A DNA stretch of 26,602 nucleotides from Bacilli bacterium. GTDB taxonomy: Bacteria > Bacillota_I > Bacilli_A > RF39 > UBA660. The stretch covers positions 1-26,602 of the forward strand of contig JAQVZB010000005.1 of the NCBI GenBank assembly GCA_029004695.1, given 5' to 3'. Below are positions 14,445 through 21,560 of this stretch, piece by piece. The notes under the pieces are model-generated. The model was not told the origin of the DNA and made no database searches. It saw only the letters and a list, made by a program, of their open reading frames with translations. Position numbers and translations under genes: made by a program. The stretch's first letter is position 1, and each line of letters begins with the position of its first letter.

Positions 14445-14471
14445 TATTTTATGTTGGTTTTATAAAATAGT
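14445..14471 (-). promoter_or_regulatory. Candidate sigma-K promoter of the coat gene
   Basis: On the minus strand AC at 14471-14470, a 16-base spacer and CATAAAATA at 14453-14445 fit AC-N16-CATAnnnTA. The position, about 30 bases before the start codon of a mother-cell coat protein, agrees with the assignment. Confidence 0.5.
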
Positions 14472-14473
14472 GA

Positions 14474-14502
14474 TTTAATTTTTTTAACATATAGTGTATA
14501 AT
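14474..14502 (+). promoter_or_regulatory. Sigma-A-type promoter of the EIIB-like gene
   Basis: TTTAAT at 14474-14479, 17-base spacer, TATAAT at 14497-14502, then GTGGTGA and ATG at 14520. Confidence 0.5.
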
Positions 14503-14519
14503 TAATGTGGTGATAAATT

Positions 14520-14828
14520 ATGTGGCAATATATTATTATATTTTCTGTTTTAGCAATAATATCTTTAATTGTCGTAAAACTAAATAAGAAAAATTTTACT
14601 TTTGAAATTAATAAGTTAGTTCAATATTTAGGTGGTAAAGACAATATTTTAGATACCGAAGTAAATATGTCAAGATTTAAAGTTACTTTAAAAGATGTTA
14701 CACTTGCTGATAAAGACGCGATTCAAAAATTAGGAGCTAAAGGAATAGTTGAGATCAATAATCAATTAAAAATCATCTTTAAACCAAATGCTAGAACATT
14801 AAAAAAATACATAAGTGAAATGAAATAA
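14520..14828 (+). CDS. Membrane-tethered PTS EIIB-like protein without the phosphocysteine
   Basis: 102 aa: one N-terminal membrane helix (about residues 3-20) and a glucose-type EIIB fold. LVQYLGGKDNIL, SRFKVTLKD, IQKLGAKGIVEINNQLKIIF align with the IIB domain of PtsG. EIIB domains carry a phosphoryl group on the Cys of the motif C-(I/M)-T-R-L-R; here the matching sequence is NMSRFKV, with Asn in place of Cys, so phosphotransfer by the known chemistry is not possible. There is no IIC domain nearby. A regulatory or structural role at the membrane is likely; the exact function is unknown. GTGGTGA precedes the ATG and a good -10 is upstream. Confidence 0.8.
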   Translation: MWQYIIIFSVLAIISLIVVKLNKKNFTFEINKLVQYLGGKDNILDTEVNMSRFKVTLKDVTLADKDAIQKLGAKGIVEINNQLKIIFKPNARTLKKYISEMK

Positions 14829-14843
14829 TCACTTATGTATTTT
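14807..14843. terminator. Bidirectional 12-bp terminator
   Basis: ATACATAAGTGA (14807-14818) and TCACTTATGTAT (14829-14840) pair perfectly, with T-rich tracts outside on both strands. The 5' arm is the coding end of the EIIB-like gene; the element also ends tyrS from the other side. Confidence 0.88.
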
Positions 14844-16018
14844 TATTTTATTATTATTTTAGAAATAATTTTTTTACCTTTTTTTATTATAACTTCTTCT
14901 TTTTCGATTTCATAATTAGGATCAACTATTTTTATTTTATCTACTTCAATTCCACCTTGAGTAATAAGTCTTCTAGCTTCGCTCTTAGATGGAGCTAATT
15001 GAGAATTAACTAAAACCTCAATGATATTTTTACTACCTATTATTTCTATTGTTGGCATCATATCATTGTTTTCGCCTCGGAATATCTTTTTACTTATTTC
15101 TTGAGCATTATCAAATTCCTCTTTACCATGTAAGAAAGTAATTATATCTTTAGCTAATGCTTTTTGAGCAATTCTTAATTCCGGTTTTTGCTTATGAATT
15201 TTTTCAATTTCCATAATTTCATCAGGAGTTAGAAAAGATAACATTTTTAAATATTTAATAATCATTTTATCATCTTGATTAATAAAGAATTGATACATTT
15301 CATAAGGAGTAGTTAAATTTTTATCAAGCCAAATAGCATTTCCTTCACTTTTACCAAATTTATTACCATTGGCATCTAAAATAAGTGGCATTGTAAAAGC
15401 AAATACTTCGGCACCAATCTTTTTTCTTGTCAGTTCAATTCCAGCGGTAATATTTCCCCATTGATCTTGACCACCTATTTGAAGAAGGCAATTTTTATTT
15501 TTATATAGCCATAAAAAATCTAAAGCTTGAAGAATCATATAAGAAAATTCCGTATAAGTAATTCCAATATCTAATCTAGATTTAACAGTATCTTTAGCAA
15601 GCATATAATTTAAACTAAAATATTTACCATAATCTCTTAAATAATCAATGAAATTAATATCTTTTGACCAATCATAATTATTAACAACCTCAAAACCAAA
15701 GATATCTTCAACTTGTTTCCTTAATCCTTTATAATTTTTTTCTAATTTTTCTTTAGTAATCATTGGTCTTTCACTATTAGGTTTAGGATCTCCTATTAAG
15801 CCAGTAGCTCCTCCAACTAAAAGAATCGGCTTATGTCCCCCATCAGCAAGTCTTTTAGCTACCGAAAAAGATGAATAATGTCCAATATGCATCGACTCAG
15901 CTGTAGGGTCAGTTCCAATATAAAAAGTTAAACCACCTTTATTAATCATTTCTTCTAATTTTGAACTACTTACATCTTGAATTAGTCCGCGCCATTTTAA
16001 TTCATCAAATAATTTCAT
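14843..16018 (-). CDS. tyrS: Tyrosyl-tRNA synthetase
   Basis: 391 aa from ATG 16018, one base after the dut stop (TAATATG); GGTG lies 6 bases before it. An overlapping in-frame GTG at 16027 is less likely. The class I core has FYIGTDPTAESMHIGHYSS (HIGH motif at residues 44-47), the tyrosine-binding GGQDQWGNITAG and the KMSKS equivalent KFGKSEGN. The C-terminal S4 domain is APSKSEARRLITQGGIEVD. It charges tRNA-Tyr. It is the second gene of a dut-tyrS unit preceded by a T-box-like leader, so tyrosine starvation control would reach dut as well. Confidence 0.96.
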   Translation of the reverse strand: MKLFDELKWRGLIQDVSSSKLEEMINKGGLTFYIGTDPTAESMHIGHYSSFSVAKRLADGGHKPILLVGGATGLIGDPKPNSERPMITKEKLEKNYKGLRKQVEDIFGFEVVNNYDWSKDINFIDYLRDYGKYFSLNYMLAKDTVKSRLDIGITYTEFSYMILQALDFLWLYKNKNCLLQIGGQDQWGNITAGIELTRKKIGAEVFAFTMPLILDANGNKFGKSEGNAIWLDKNLTTPYEMYQFFINQDDKMIIKYLKMLSFLTPDEIMEIEKIHKQKPELRIAQKALAKDIITFLHGKEEFDNAQEISKKIFRGENNDMMPTIEIIGSKNIIEVLVNSQLAPSKSEARRLITQGGIEVDKIKIVDPNYEIEKEEVIIKKGKKIISKIIIK

Positions 16019-16019
16019 A

Positions 16020-16499
16020 TTATGCACCAGTTGTGGAACCTATACCACCCTTTCTTTTATTTTTTATATCTTCCTCATCATCAACAATATTATATTTTAG
16101 AAATATACCTTGAGCTATTCGATCACCAATATTTATTTTAAATACTTCTTTACCAGTATTTTCAAGTTTTACTAAAATATGCCCTTCATTATCTTCATTA
16201 TTATAATAATCAGCATCAATAATACCTACTTGATTAGCTAACTTAATTCCATATTTAAATCCTAAAGAACTTCTAATAACTATCATTAAAAATTCATCAT
16301 CAGAAAATTCACTTTTTAATCCAGTCGGAATTACTTTACTTTCTCCTGGTAATAAAACATATTCTATTAAAGACATTATATCATATCCACCTGAATATTT
16401 AGTTTTTCTTTTGGGTAAAGAAAAACTATTATATAATTCTTTATCATCCTTAATATCTTTCTTAAATTGTTTAAATGATATTTTTTCAAATTTTCGCAT
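16020..16499 (-). CDS. dut: dUTP diphosphatase (dUTPase)
   Basis: 159 aa from ATG 16499, 5 bases after GGAGG; an in-frame ATG at 16523 lies within the leader and is rejected. All five trimeric dUTPase motifs are visible: SGGYDIMS, RSSLGFKYG, QVGIIDADYYNNEDNEGH with the catalytic Asp, GDRIAQGIFLKY and the C-terminal P-loop-like RKGGIGSTTG. It hydrolyses dUTP to dUMP, keeping uracil out of DNA and supplying thymidylate synthesis. An N-terminal extension of about 40 residues includes a Lys-rich segment. It shares the transcript with tyrS, an uncommon partner. Confidence 0.93.
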   Translation of the reverse strand: MRKFEKISFKQFKKDIKDDKELYNSFSLPKRKTKYSGGYDIMSLIEYVLLPGESKVIPTGLKSEFSDDEFLMIVIRSSLGFKYGIKLANQVGIIDADYYNNEDNEGHILVKLENTGKEVFKINIGDRIAQGIFLKYNIVDDEEDIKNKRKGGIGSTTGA

Positions 16500-16519
16500 A
16501 TAAACCTCCAATAAAAAAA

Positions 16520-16640
16520 TCATAAACTAAAGGACGACTAATGCCGCGGTACCACCTTAATTCATAATTTGCATGCTCTTTATCTTTTAACGCAAGAATA
16601 CGTTTTAACTCCAGGTTTGTAAGGCCTTTCTTCATTAACA
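16520..16640 (-). promoter_or_regulatory. T-box-like leader of dut-tyrS
   Basis: The minus strand carries the T-box core AAGGTGGTACCGCGG (16558-16544). The antiterminator can be drawn: AAGG pairs with CCTT (16530-16527), leaving the seven-base bulge TGGTACC that would bind the tRNA acceptor end, and GCGGC pairs with GTCGT around an AUUA loop. The lower stem can extend to about 11 pairs. Between the predicted transcription start (about 16639) and the core there are only about 80 bases, tight for a full Stem I; both UAC and UAU occur in it but no specifier loop can be assigned. The usual downstream terminator that would compete for CGTCCTT is not seen. Confidence 0.75.
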
Positions 16641-16645
16641 AATTA

Positions 16646-16674
16646 AGTATAACAAAATATATTTTTTAAGTCAA
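16646..16674 (-). promoter_or_regulatory. Sigma-A promoter of the dut-tyrS leader
   Basis: TTGACT at 16674-16669, a 17-base spacer and TATACT at 16651-16646, between the terminator of the upstream operon and the leader. Confidence 0.85.
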
Positions 16675-16689
16675 ATATGATTTTTTAAT

Positions 16690-16715
16690 ATAAAAAACAC
16701 TTTTTTTAAAGTGTT
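16690..16715 (-). terminator. Terminator of the trmB-to-ytxH operon
   Basis: AACACTTT / AAAGTGTT, 8 bp with a 4-base loop, followed on the minus strand by TTTTTTATATT. The stop codon of the YtxH-like gene overlaps the stem. Confidence 0.85.
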
Positions 16716-17148
16716 ATTTAGTTGCTTTTTTAAGATTATCTTCTTTTTTGTTATTTTCAATTTTGTTTGCCGTATTTTTCAATAATTCAGCTGTTTTCTT
16801 TCTAATCTCATCCGCTGCTTTTTCTAATACTGGAGTGCCTTTTTCAACTGCTAATTTATATAATTCATCAGCTTTATTCTTAATATCTTCAGCTTTTTTT
16901 CTTGTAATAGCAGCTATTTTTTCTTTATCTAAATCGGCTAGTTCTGATTTTAATTCATCAATTTTAATAGATAAAGTTTCTTTAACATCATCAAGTTCAA
17001 TATCTTTTATTTTTTCAGATAATTCATTAATTTTGTTAATTAAATCTTTTCTAGTTTCTGATCCTTTTTTAGGTGCAAAAAGCAATCCTAAACCAGCTCC
17101 AATAACAAGCCCTTTTACTAAACTACATGTTTTCTTAGACATAATCAT
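16714..17148 (-). CDS. YtxH-like membrane-associated protein
   Basis: 144 aa if started at ATG 17148 (MIMSKKTC), which is 6 bases after AAAGG; several nearby in-frame ATGs (17163, 17154, 17142) leave the start uncertain. The N-terminal YtxH domain is a short Gly-rich helix with the signature GAGLGLLFAPKKGSETRKDL, followed by a long Lys/Glu/Asp-rich coiled-coil region to the end. In B. subtilis ytxG-ytxH-ytxJ are general-stress genes of unknown molecular role. The start overlaps the end of the YtxG-like gene, so the pair is co-translated. Confidence 0.82.
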   Translation of the reverse strand: MIMSKKTCSLVKGLVIGAGLGLLFAPKKGSETRKDLINKINELSEKIKDIELDDVKETLSIKIDELKSELADLDKEKIAAITRKKAEDIKNKADELYKLAVEKGTPVLEKAADEIRKKTAELLKNTANKIENNKKEDNLKKATK

Positions 17149-17425
17149 CTTCATCCTTTCCACTTCTTAATCCAAATACTTTATTAATTAAACTGGTAAT
17201 TGAATCAATTACTTTAGTACTTAAATAGCTAAATTTATTAGATGTAAAGTTTATCAGTTCAAAAATAGTATTTAATGACTTGACTTTTTCTCTAATGTCT
17301 TCGGCTATTGCATTTACTTTATCTATTGTTATTATAAGCTTAATACCCAAAATAATTACAACTATTAACAATATTATTAATAAAAAGTAAATGATAATTG
17401 GTAATACTGCTGCTAATGCTTCCAT
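17135..17425 (-). CDS. Small membrane protein, YtxG/DUF948-like
   Basis: 96 aa. One strong N-terminal membrane helix (residues 7-30), then an amphipathic helix-rich region resembling DUF948 proteins (KVNAIAEDIREKVKSLNTI). YtxG/DUF948 and YtxH genes are neighbours in many Firmicutes, which supports the assignment. The start codon overlaps the preceding gene's stop (TAATG at 17425) and its end overlaps the YtxH-like gene, so three genes are tightly coupled. Confidence 0.72.
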   Translation of the reverse strand: MEALAAVLPIIIYFLLIILLIVVIILGIKLIITIDKVNAIAEDIREKVKSLNTIFELINFTSNKFSYLSTKVIDSITSLINKVFGLRSGKDEDDYV

Positions 17426-18198
17426 TATTCTTCCTCTCCTTCTTTATCTTCATACATAGAATCAATTAAATTAAATAAATCAGTTTCAATCGTATTATCA
17501 TCTATGTCTTGAACTATTTTAGTATCACTTATTTTTTCGTCTTTTTCTTCAATATAATCTTTTTTCTTTGGTAGTTTAATTTCTTTAGTAGGTTTATCTT
17601 CTTCCATTAAAATTTCATCTAAGGTTTTAAGAGAATCATCAAATTCATCAGTCGTTACTTTTTTATCTTCGGCTTTATTCTTTTTATTTTCTATTCCATA
17701 AGCTTTTTTTCTCACCTCATCTAAATCATGTCCTTTTATTCCAATATCAGTTTTAACAATTACATCATCTTTACTATAATTTTGATCAAGAATGCCATAA
17801 ACTGGGGATATTATTGGCGAAGATTTAAATACTCTGGATGGTCTAGATTCTTTTTCATAACTATCTCTAGTTAAATTTTTACTTCTTGTTTCAACTCTTT
17901 TATTAAAATTTTGTTCACTAAAGATATCTAGATAATCATCTTTTTCTTTATAATCAATATTGTTTCTTCTAGATATTTTATTTTCTTCGATATCAAGAGG
18001 GAAATTAAAAGTTTTTTCTAATTCTTCTTTATCCTCAAATTCTTCTTTTGGAAGTTTAATTTCTTGAATTGTATTTTCTTCTTGGTATTTCGGCACTTTT
18101 TTAGGACTTTCTTTTTTAACCTCTCCTTTAGTTATTACTGGAAGTTCATCTTCTTCAATTTCGAATAAAACATCTTTTAATTTTTTAAATATTCCCAC
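17425..18198 (-). CDS. Acidic, largely disordered protein with a conserved SPVYG segment
   Basis: 257 aa, unusually rich in Glu, Asp and Lys. It starts with an amphipathic helix (MGIFKKLKDVLFEIEED) that could bind membrane, followed by low-complexity acidic linkers. The only ordered-looking part is FKSSPIISPVYGILDQNYSK, near residues 125-145; I recall similar ISPVYGILDKNY segments in hypothetical proteins of Erysipelotrichia and Mollicutes relatives, but no function. A second short motif, EIKLPK, occurs twice (near residues 46 and 205), perhaps a repeated docking peptide. It lies between a lipoprotein gene and the YtxG/YtxH-like genes and overlaps the latter by one base. Function unknown. Confidence 0.75.
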   Translation of the reverse strand: MGIFKKLKDVLFEIEEDELPVITKGEVKKESPKKVPKYQEENTIQEIKLPKEEFEDKEELEKTFNFPLDIEENKISRRNNIDYKEKDDYLDIFSEQNFNKRVETRSKNLTRDSYEKESRPSRVFKSSPIISPVYGILDQNYSKDDVIVKTDIGIKGHDLDEVRKKAYGIENKKNKAEDKKVTTDEFDDSLKTLDEILMEEDKPTKEIKLPKKKDYIEEKDEKISDTKIVQDIDDNTIETDLFNLIDSMYEDKEGEEE

Positions 18199-18212
18199 AA
18201 ATATTACTCTCC

Positions 18213-18851
18213 TTAATTAATTAAATCTAAATCTGGAACTTCAGTTCCTTCATATGAATCATACTCTTGAATATATTCTAGAAAATTGCTTTCACTACCT
18301 CTTGCTTCAAATATATTTAACTGCTCTTCATTAAAGTTTAATACATTTTCACCCATCATATTTTTAATAATATCATCATTAAACTTGATTGTAGATAAAA
18401 TAATCATTGAATTAGTAATTGTCTCTTCTAAATTATCTTTATTTACTATCAATTCTATTTTAGCATAATTATACATTATTTCAATTAAATATTTATCATT
18501 TTTTTGATTTACTTCTAAATATCCATTAGTATCAGGATTTGAAATATCTTTACTTATAAACGCTTGATCATTAATTTTATAATCTTTTTTAATTTTATTA
18601 TAATAACTAACAAGATCAACATACATATAATATTTAATATCTTTATTAATCATGATTTCATTAAAATCTTTTGTTTTATTAACCATAAGACCAACTGGTA
18701 AATAAAATTTATATCCTTTACGATGAATATTACTTAATTCAAGTTTACTATTTTGAACTTCTTTTACTAAAATAGAGATATCATTATCATTTATTTTAAT
18801 ACATCCCGAAGCAGTAATAAGTAAAATAATTAATAATATTAATTTTTTCAT
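18213..18851 (-). CDS. Lipoprotein of unknown function
   Basis: 212 aa. The signal peptide MKKLILLIILLITASGC ends in a lipobox with Cys17, so the protein would be diacylated and cleaved by LspA and held on the outer face of the membrane. The mature part has mixed alpha/beta sequence with IHRKGYKFYLPVGLMVNKTKDFNEI and an acidic C-terminus (YDSYEGTEVPDLDLIN). I do not recognise a family. It is preceded by trmB and followed after 14 bases by the acidic protein, so it belongs to the same operon. Confidence 0.82.
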   Translation of the reverse strand: MKKLILLIILLITASGCIKINDNDISILVKEVQNSKLELSNIHRKGYKFYLPVGLMVNKTKDFNEIMINKDIKYYMYVDLVSYYNKIKKDYKINDQAFISKDISNPDTNGYLEVNQKNDKYLIEIMYNYAKIELIVNKDNLEETITNSMIILSTIKFNDDIIKNMMGENVLNFNEEQLNIFEARGSESNFLEYIQEYDSYEGTEVPDLDLIN

Positions 18852-18892
18852 ATTTAACTCCTAATTATAGTATAACAAAAAATAAAAGTTTT

Positions 18893-19504
18893 TTAAATCT
18901 TTTTAAAAGCATGTAAATAATTAATAGTTATATCTAATGAACTAAACTTTTTTTCATATTCAGTAAATACATTAGGAATCTTTTCTTGATGTAAATTTAA
19001 AGATAGATCTTTAAAGATATAATTACTATTATTTAAAGATATAATTGAATAAGCAAATAAACCTTTATTATCAGTTTTTAAATAGATATTAATTTCATGA
19101 TCAAATAATTTTTCATACTTTTCTAAAAAATCTTGGCTTGTCAATCTTCTTTTTTCATGTCTTTTTTTGGGCCAAGGATCAGAAAAATTTAAATAAATAT
19201 TATTAATTTTTATTTTAAGATAATCATTAATAAATCTAGCATCATTACATATAAATCTTAAATTAAGTGGTATTTCATCTGTTTTTTCAAGTGCTCTAAT
19301 TAATACAGATTCATACTTTTCGATTCCGATAAAATTGATATGAGGATACTTTTTTGCCATTTCAATAATAAAATCTCCTTTTCCAGTACCAATTTCAATT
19401 GAAATAGGATTATTATTAATAAAGGTTTTATTATTTAATTCCTTTATAACTAAAGGATGGTTATCAACTATCTCTTTAGCATTTTTAACTTTTCTTAATC
19501 TCAT
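18893..19504 (-). CDS. trmB: tRNA (guanine-N7-)-methyltransferase TrmB
   Basis: 203 aa, class I SAM-dependent methyltransferase making m7G46 in tRNA variable loops. The SAM-binding segment is IEIGTGKGDFIIEMAKKYP, followed by FIGIEKYESVLIRAL. FICNDARFI and the family signature YLNFSDPWPKKRHEKRRL with the catalytic Asp follow, then YLKTDNKGLFAYS. Length is typical. The ATG has AAAGGAG about 8 bases upstream. It is divergent from the coiled-coil gene at 19565 and probably leads the operon that runs to 16714. Confidence 0.95.
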   Translation of the reverse strand: MRLRKVKNAKEIVDNHPLVIKELNNKTFINNNPISIEIGTGKGDFIIEMAKKYPHINFIGIEKYESVLIRALEKTDEIPLNLRFICNDARFINDYLKIKINNIYLNFSDPWPKKRHEKRRLTSQDFLEKYEKLFDHEINIYLKTDNKGLFAYSIISLNNSNYIFKDLSLNLHQEKIPNVFTEYEKKFSSLDITINYLHAFKKI

Positions 19505-19539
19505 ATTTTACTCCTTTTTTAAACATTTTATAAACTATA

Positions 19540-19548
19540 CATATAATA
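19540..19548 (+). promoter_or_regulatory. CATATAATA -10-like element before the coiled-coil gene
   Basis: CATATAATA 16 bases before the start codon; the 14-mer TATACATATAATAT around it is identical to that at 3475-3490. It fits a sporulation -10 (sigma-E or sigma-K) or simply the TATAAT of sigma-A; an AC lies 15 bases upstream. Confidence 0.35.
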
Positions 19549-19564
19549 TCTAGAGGTGAAGTTA

Positions 19565-19900
19565 ATGAAAAAAGATCGAAATACTTTTTTCTCTGGATAC
19601 GGTTATAATAGTATGAATCCTGGAATGGGTCAAATGGGACCAAATTTAATTCCTAATCAAGTAGCAGCTAACACTAATTTTTATGCTGGGCCTGCTATGG
19701 GAGGAAATATTATGCCAGGAAGCATGATGCCACCAACTGGTGCAATTCCTTCAGATATTGATTCCCGTTTATCTAAATTAGAAAGACAAATTAATAGATT
19801 AGAAATGAGAATTAATAAAATAGAAGGAGATACTGGTCAAACCCCAAGTAATTATCCTGAAACTGATTATAATTATTCTAATTCAATGTATATGGTTTAA
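19565..19900 (+). CDS. Met/Gly/Asn-rich protein with coiled coil, possible coat protein
   Basis: 111 aa from ATG 19565; the GTG at 19556 is part of the Shine-Dalgarno AGAGGTGA. Residues 8-65 are low-complexity and rich in Gly, Met, Asn and Pro (GYGYNSMNPGMGQMGPN). Residues 66-90 form a clear heptad coiled coil (SRLSKLERQINRLEMRINKIE), and the tail is Tyr/Asn-rich (DYNYSNSMYMV). The composition resembles small spore coat proteins, and the upstream -10-like element is compatible with sporulation control, but I cannot name a family. It abuts the convergent flippase gene; its terminator lies inside that gene's coding end. Confidence 0.72.
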   Translation: MKKDRNTFFSGYGYNSMNPGMGQMGPNLIPNQVAANTNFYAGPAMGGNIMPGSMMPPTGAIPSDIDSRLSKLERQINRLEMRINKIEGDTGQTPSNYPETDYNYSNSMYMV

Positions 19901-21550
19901 TTATTTTTCTTTAATTTGAAACTTACCAAAAGTAAGTTTTTTTATAACATTTTGTAATTCTTTACCACCAAAGATATGATTGGGAATCCCCATTTTAAAA
20001 CTAACTCCAATATATATAATTCCACCGACAATAGCATCAATTATAATTAATTTAAGAGCTGAAGTCCTACTATAGATATTAAATGGTAAAAATGGATTCA
20101 TCACTAGTAAAACTACAACCATTAAAATACTTGGAACTAAAATTTTAAATACTTGCTTGTAAGTATCTTTATATGACATTTTATGTTCTTCGCCAATAGC
20201 TTTTAATCCAATATAAATTGAAACTAAATAACTAATAAAGGTTGCTAATATCGCTCCATAATAAGCTGGAATATTAATACTATTAAATAATATCATAAAA
20301 GGTATTACTAATACGGCATTAAGTAAAAAACCAAATATAGCTGATTGGTATACCGCTTTAAATTTATTCATACTTTGTAAGCTTGAAGAAACTATCATAT
20401 AAACATTAACGGCAAGGGAATTAAAAATTAAAACTTGTAATATAGCTCCCCCATAATGATTTATGTTATAAAATACGGTCCATACCGGAGTAGCTAAAAT
20501 TGATAAACCTAAAGTAAGAGGCATTGAGACATAAATAATTATTTGCAAAGCTTTATTAAACTTATTACTTAAATCATCCCAATTTTTCTTCGTATATGAT
20601 TCTACTATTGATGGTATTAATGTAACTGTCATTCCCATTGCTATTGAGTTTACTATCATGCCAAGTTTAACTCCCCAAGTAGAAATAACACTGGTGATAA
20701 ATTCAACATCATAAGCTGAATATCCTAAATGATCAAGCGTTCTTAAAATTAATACCATATCGGTAAAACTATATATTTGGGTAACTAAGTTAATTATTAT
20801 AAAAGGCAAAGCATAAAGACCAATTTTTTTAAGGATTGCTTTGTTTGTTATATTATCTTTTTCATATTTTTTATCTAAATTAAGTTCTTTTTTATTTCTT
20901 CTAATCGTTTTTAATAAATAAATATAGGCGATTAGCCCTCCAAAAAAAGCACCTGATACCGCGATTCCAACTGTTACTGTTAAAGAGGCATCTAATATTT
21001 TATAAGCTAAATATGAACCGGTTAAAATGACAAAAATTCTAACTATTTGTTCTAATAAATTACTATTTGATGAAGGAGTAATATATCGATGAGCTTGTAA
21101 ATATCCTTTAGTTACACTTAAATGCGGAATAACTAATATCGCAAAAGATACACATCTAATTACAAAAGCAACATCAGAAACAGTATTACCTCCAGTTAAA
21201 TTGCCTAAGATTAATAAAGCTATTTCTTCAGCAAATAAAAATAAAATGACAAAAGCAGCTATGGAAAAATAGCCAATAAACTTCTTACCTAATTTAAATG
21301 CTCTAGTTTTAGCTTCTAACATTCCAAGTGCATTATATTCGCTAATTATTTTACTAATCGCACTAGGAATTCCAGCTGATGAAATACTTAAAAAAATTAA
21401 ATATATATTATAAGCATAACTATATAAAGCTCCCCCTTTAGAACCAACAATTATATAAAAAGGTATAACATAAAGCATCCCTAATATTTTAACTAATATT
21501 ACGGATGCAGTAGCTATAAAAGTACCTTCTATAAAACTGTTTTTTTTCAT
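19901..21550 (-). CDS. MOP-superfamily lipid flippase, YtgP/SpoVB (MurJ-type)
   Basis: 549 aa with about 14 membrane helices, the usual length of Bacillus YtgP (MurJ). The start FIEGTFIATASVILVKILGMLYVIPFYIIVGSKGGALYSYAYNIY matches YtgP closely, as do SSAGIPSAISKIISEYN and the YLQAHRYITPSSNSNLLEQIVRI segment. YtgP flips lipid II across the membrane; SpoVB, a paralogue, acts in spore cortex formation. The YtgP match is better, but with cse60 10 bases upstream a sporulation role is possible. The start has only a weak ribosome-binding site (GTGAGTGA), suggesting coupling to cse60. The stop codon abuts that of the plus-strand gene. Confidence 0.88.
   Translation of the reverse strand: MKKNSFIEGTFIATASVILVKILGMLYVIPFYIIVGSKGGALYSYAYNIYLIFLSISSAGIPSAISKIISEYNALGMLEAKTRAFKLGKKFIGYFSIAAFVILFLFAEEIALLILGNLTGGNTVSDVAFVIRCVSFAILVIPHLSVTKGYLQAHRYITPSSNSNLLEQIVRIFVILTGSYLAYKILDASLTVTVGIAVSGAFFGGLIAYIYLLKTIRRNKKELNLDKKYEKDNITNKAILKKIGLYALPFIIINLVTQIYSFTDMVLILRTLDHLGYSAYDVEFITSVISTWGVKLGMIVNSIAMGMTVTLIPSIVESYTKKNWDDLSNKFNKALQIIIYVSMPLTLGLSILATPVWTVFYNINHYGGAILQVLIFNSLAVNVYMIVSSSLQSMNKFKAVYQSAIFGFLLNAVLVIPFMILFNSINIPAYYGAILATFISYLVSIYIGLKAIGEEHKMSYKDTYKQVFKILVPSILMVVVLLVMNPFLPFNIYSRTSALKLIIIDAIVGGIIYIGVSFKMGIPNHIFGGKELQNVIKKLTFGKFQIKEK
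19919..19943 (+). terminator. Terminator embedded in the opposing gene
   Basis: AAACTTAC / GTAAGTTT, 8 bp with loop CAAAA and a T-run, starting 19 bases after the stop of the plus-strand gene and lying inside the 3' coding end of the minus-strand flippase gene. Confidence 0.8.
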
Positions 21551-21560
21551 TATACGTCAC

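Noticed and set aside
14209..14478. Open frame on the plus strand opposite the coat gene
   Set aside because: Shadow of the Cys-rich coat gene, which matches CotY/ExsY throughout.
16748..17170. Open frame on the plus strand opposite the YtxH-like gene
   Set aside because: Ser/Phe-rich mirror of a Lys/Glu-rich coiled coil; no start signals.
18286..18468. Short plus-strand frame inside the lipoprotein gene
   Set aside because: Antisense shadow; no RBS and no recognisable protein.
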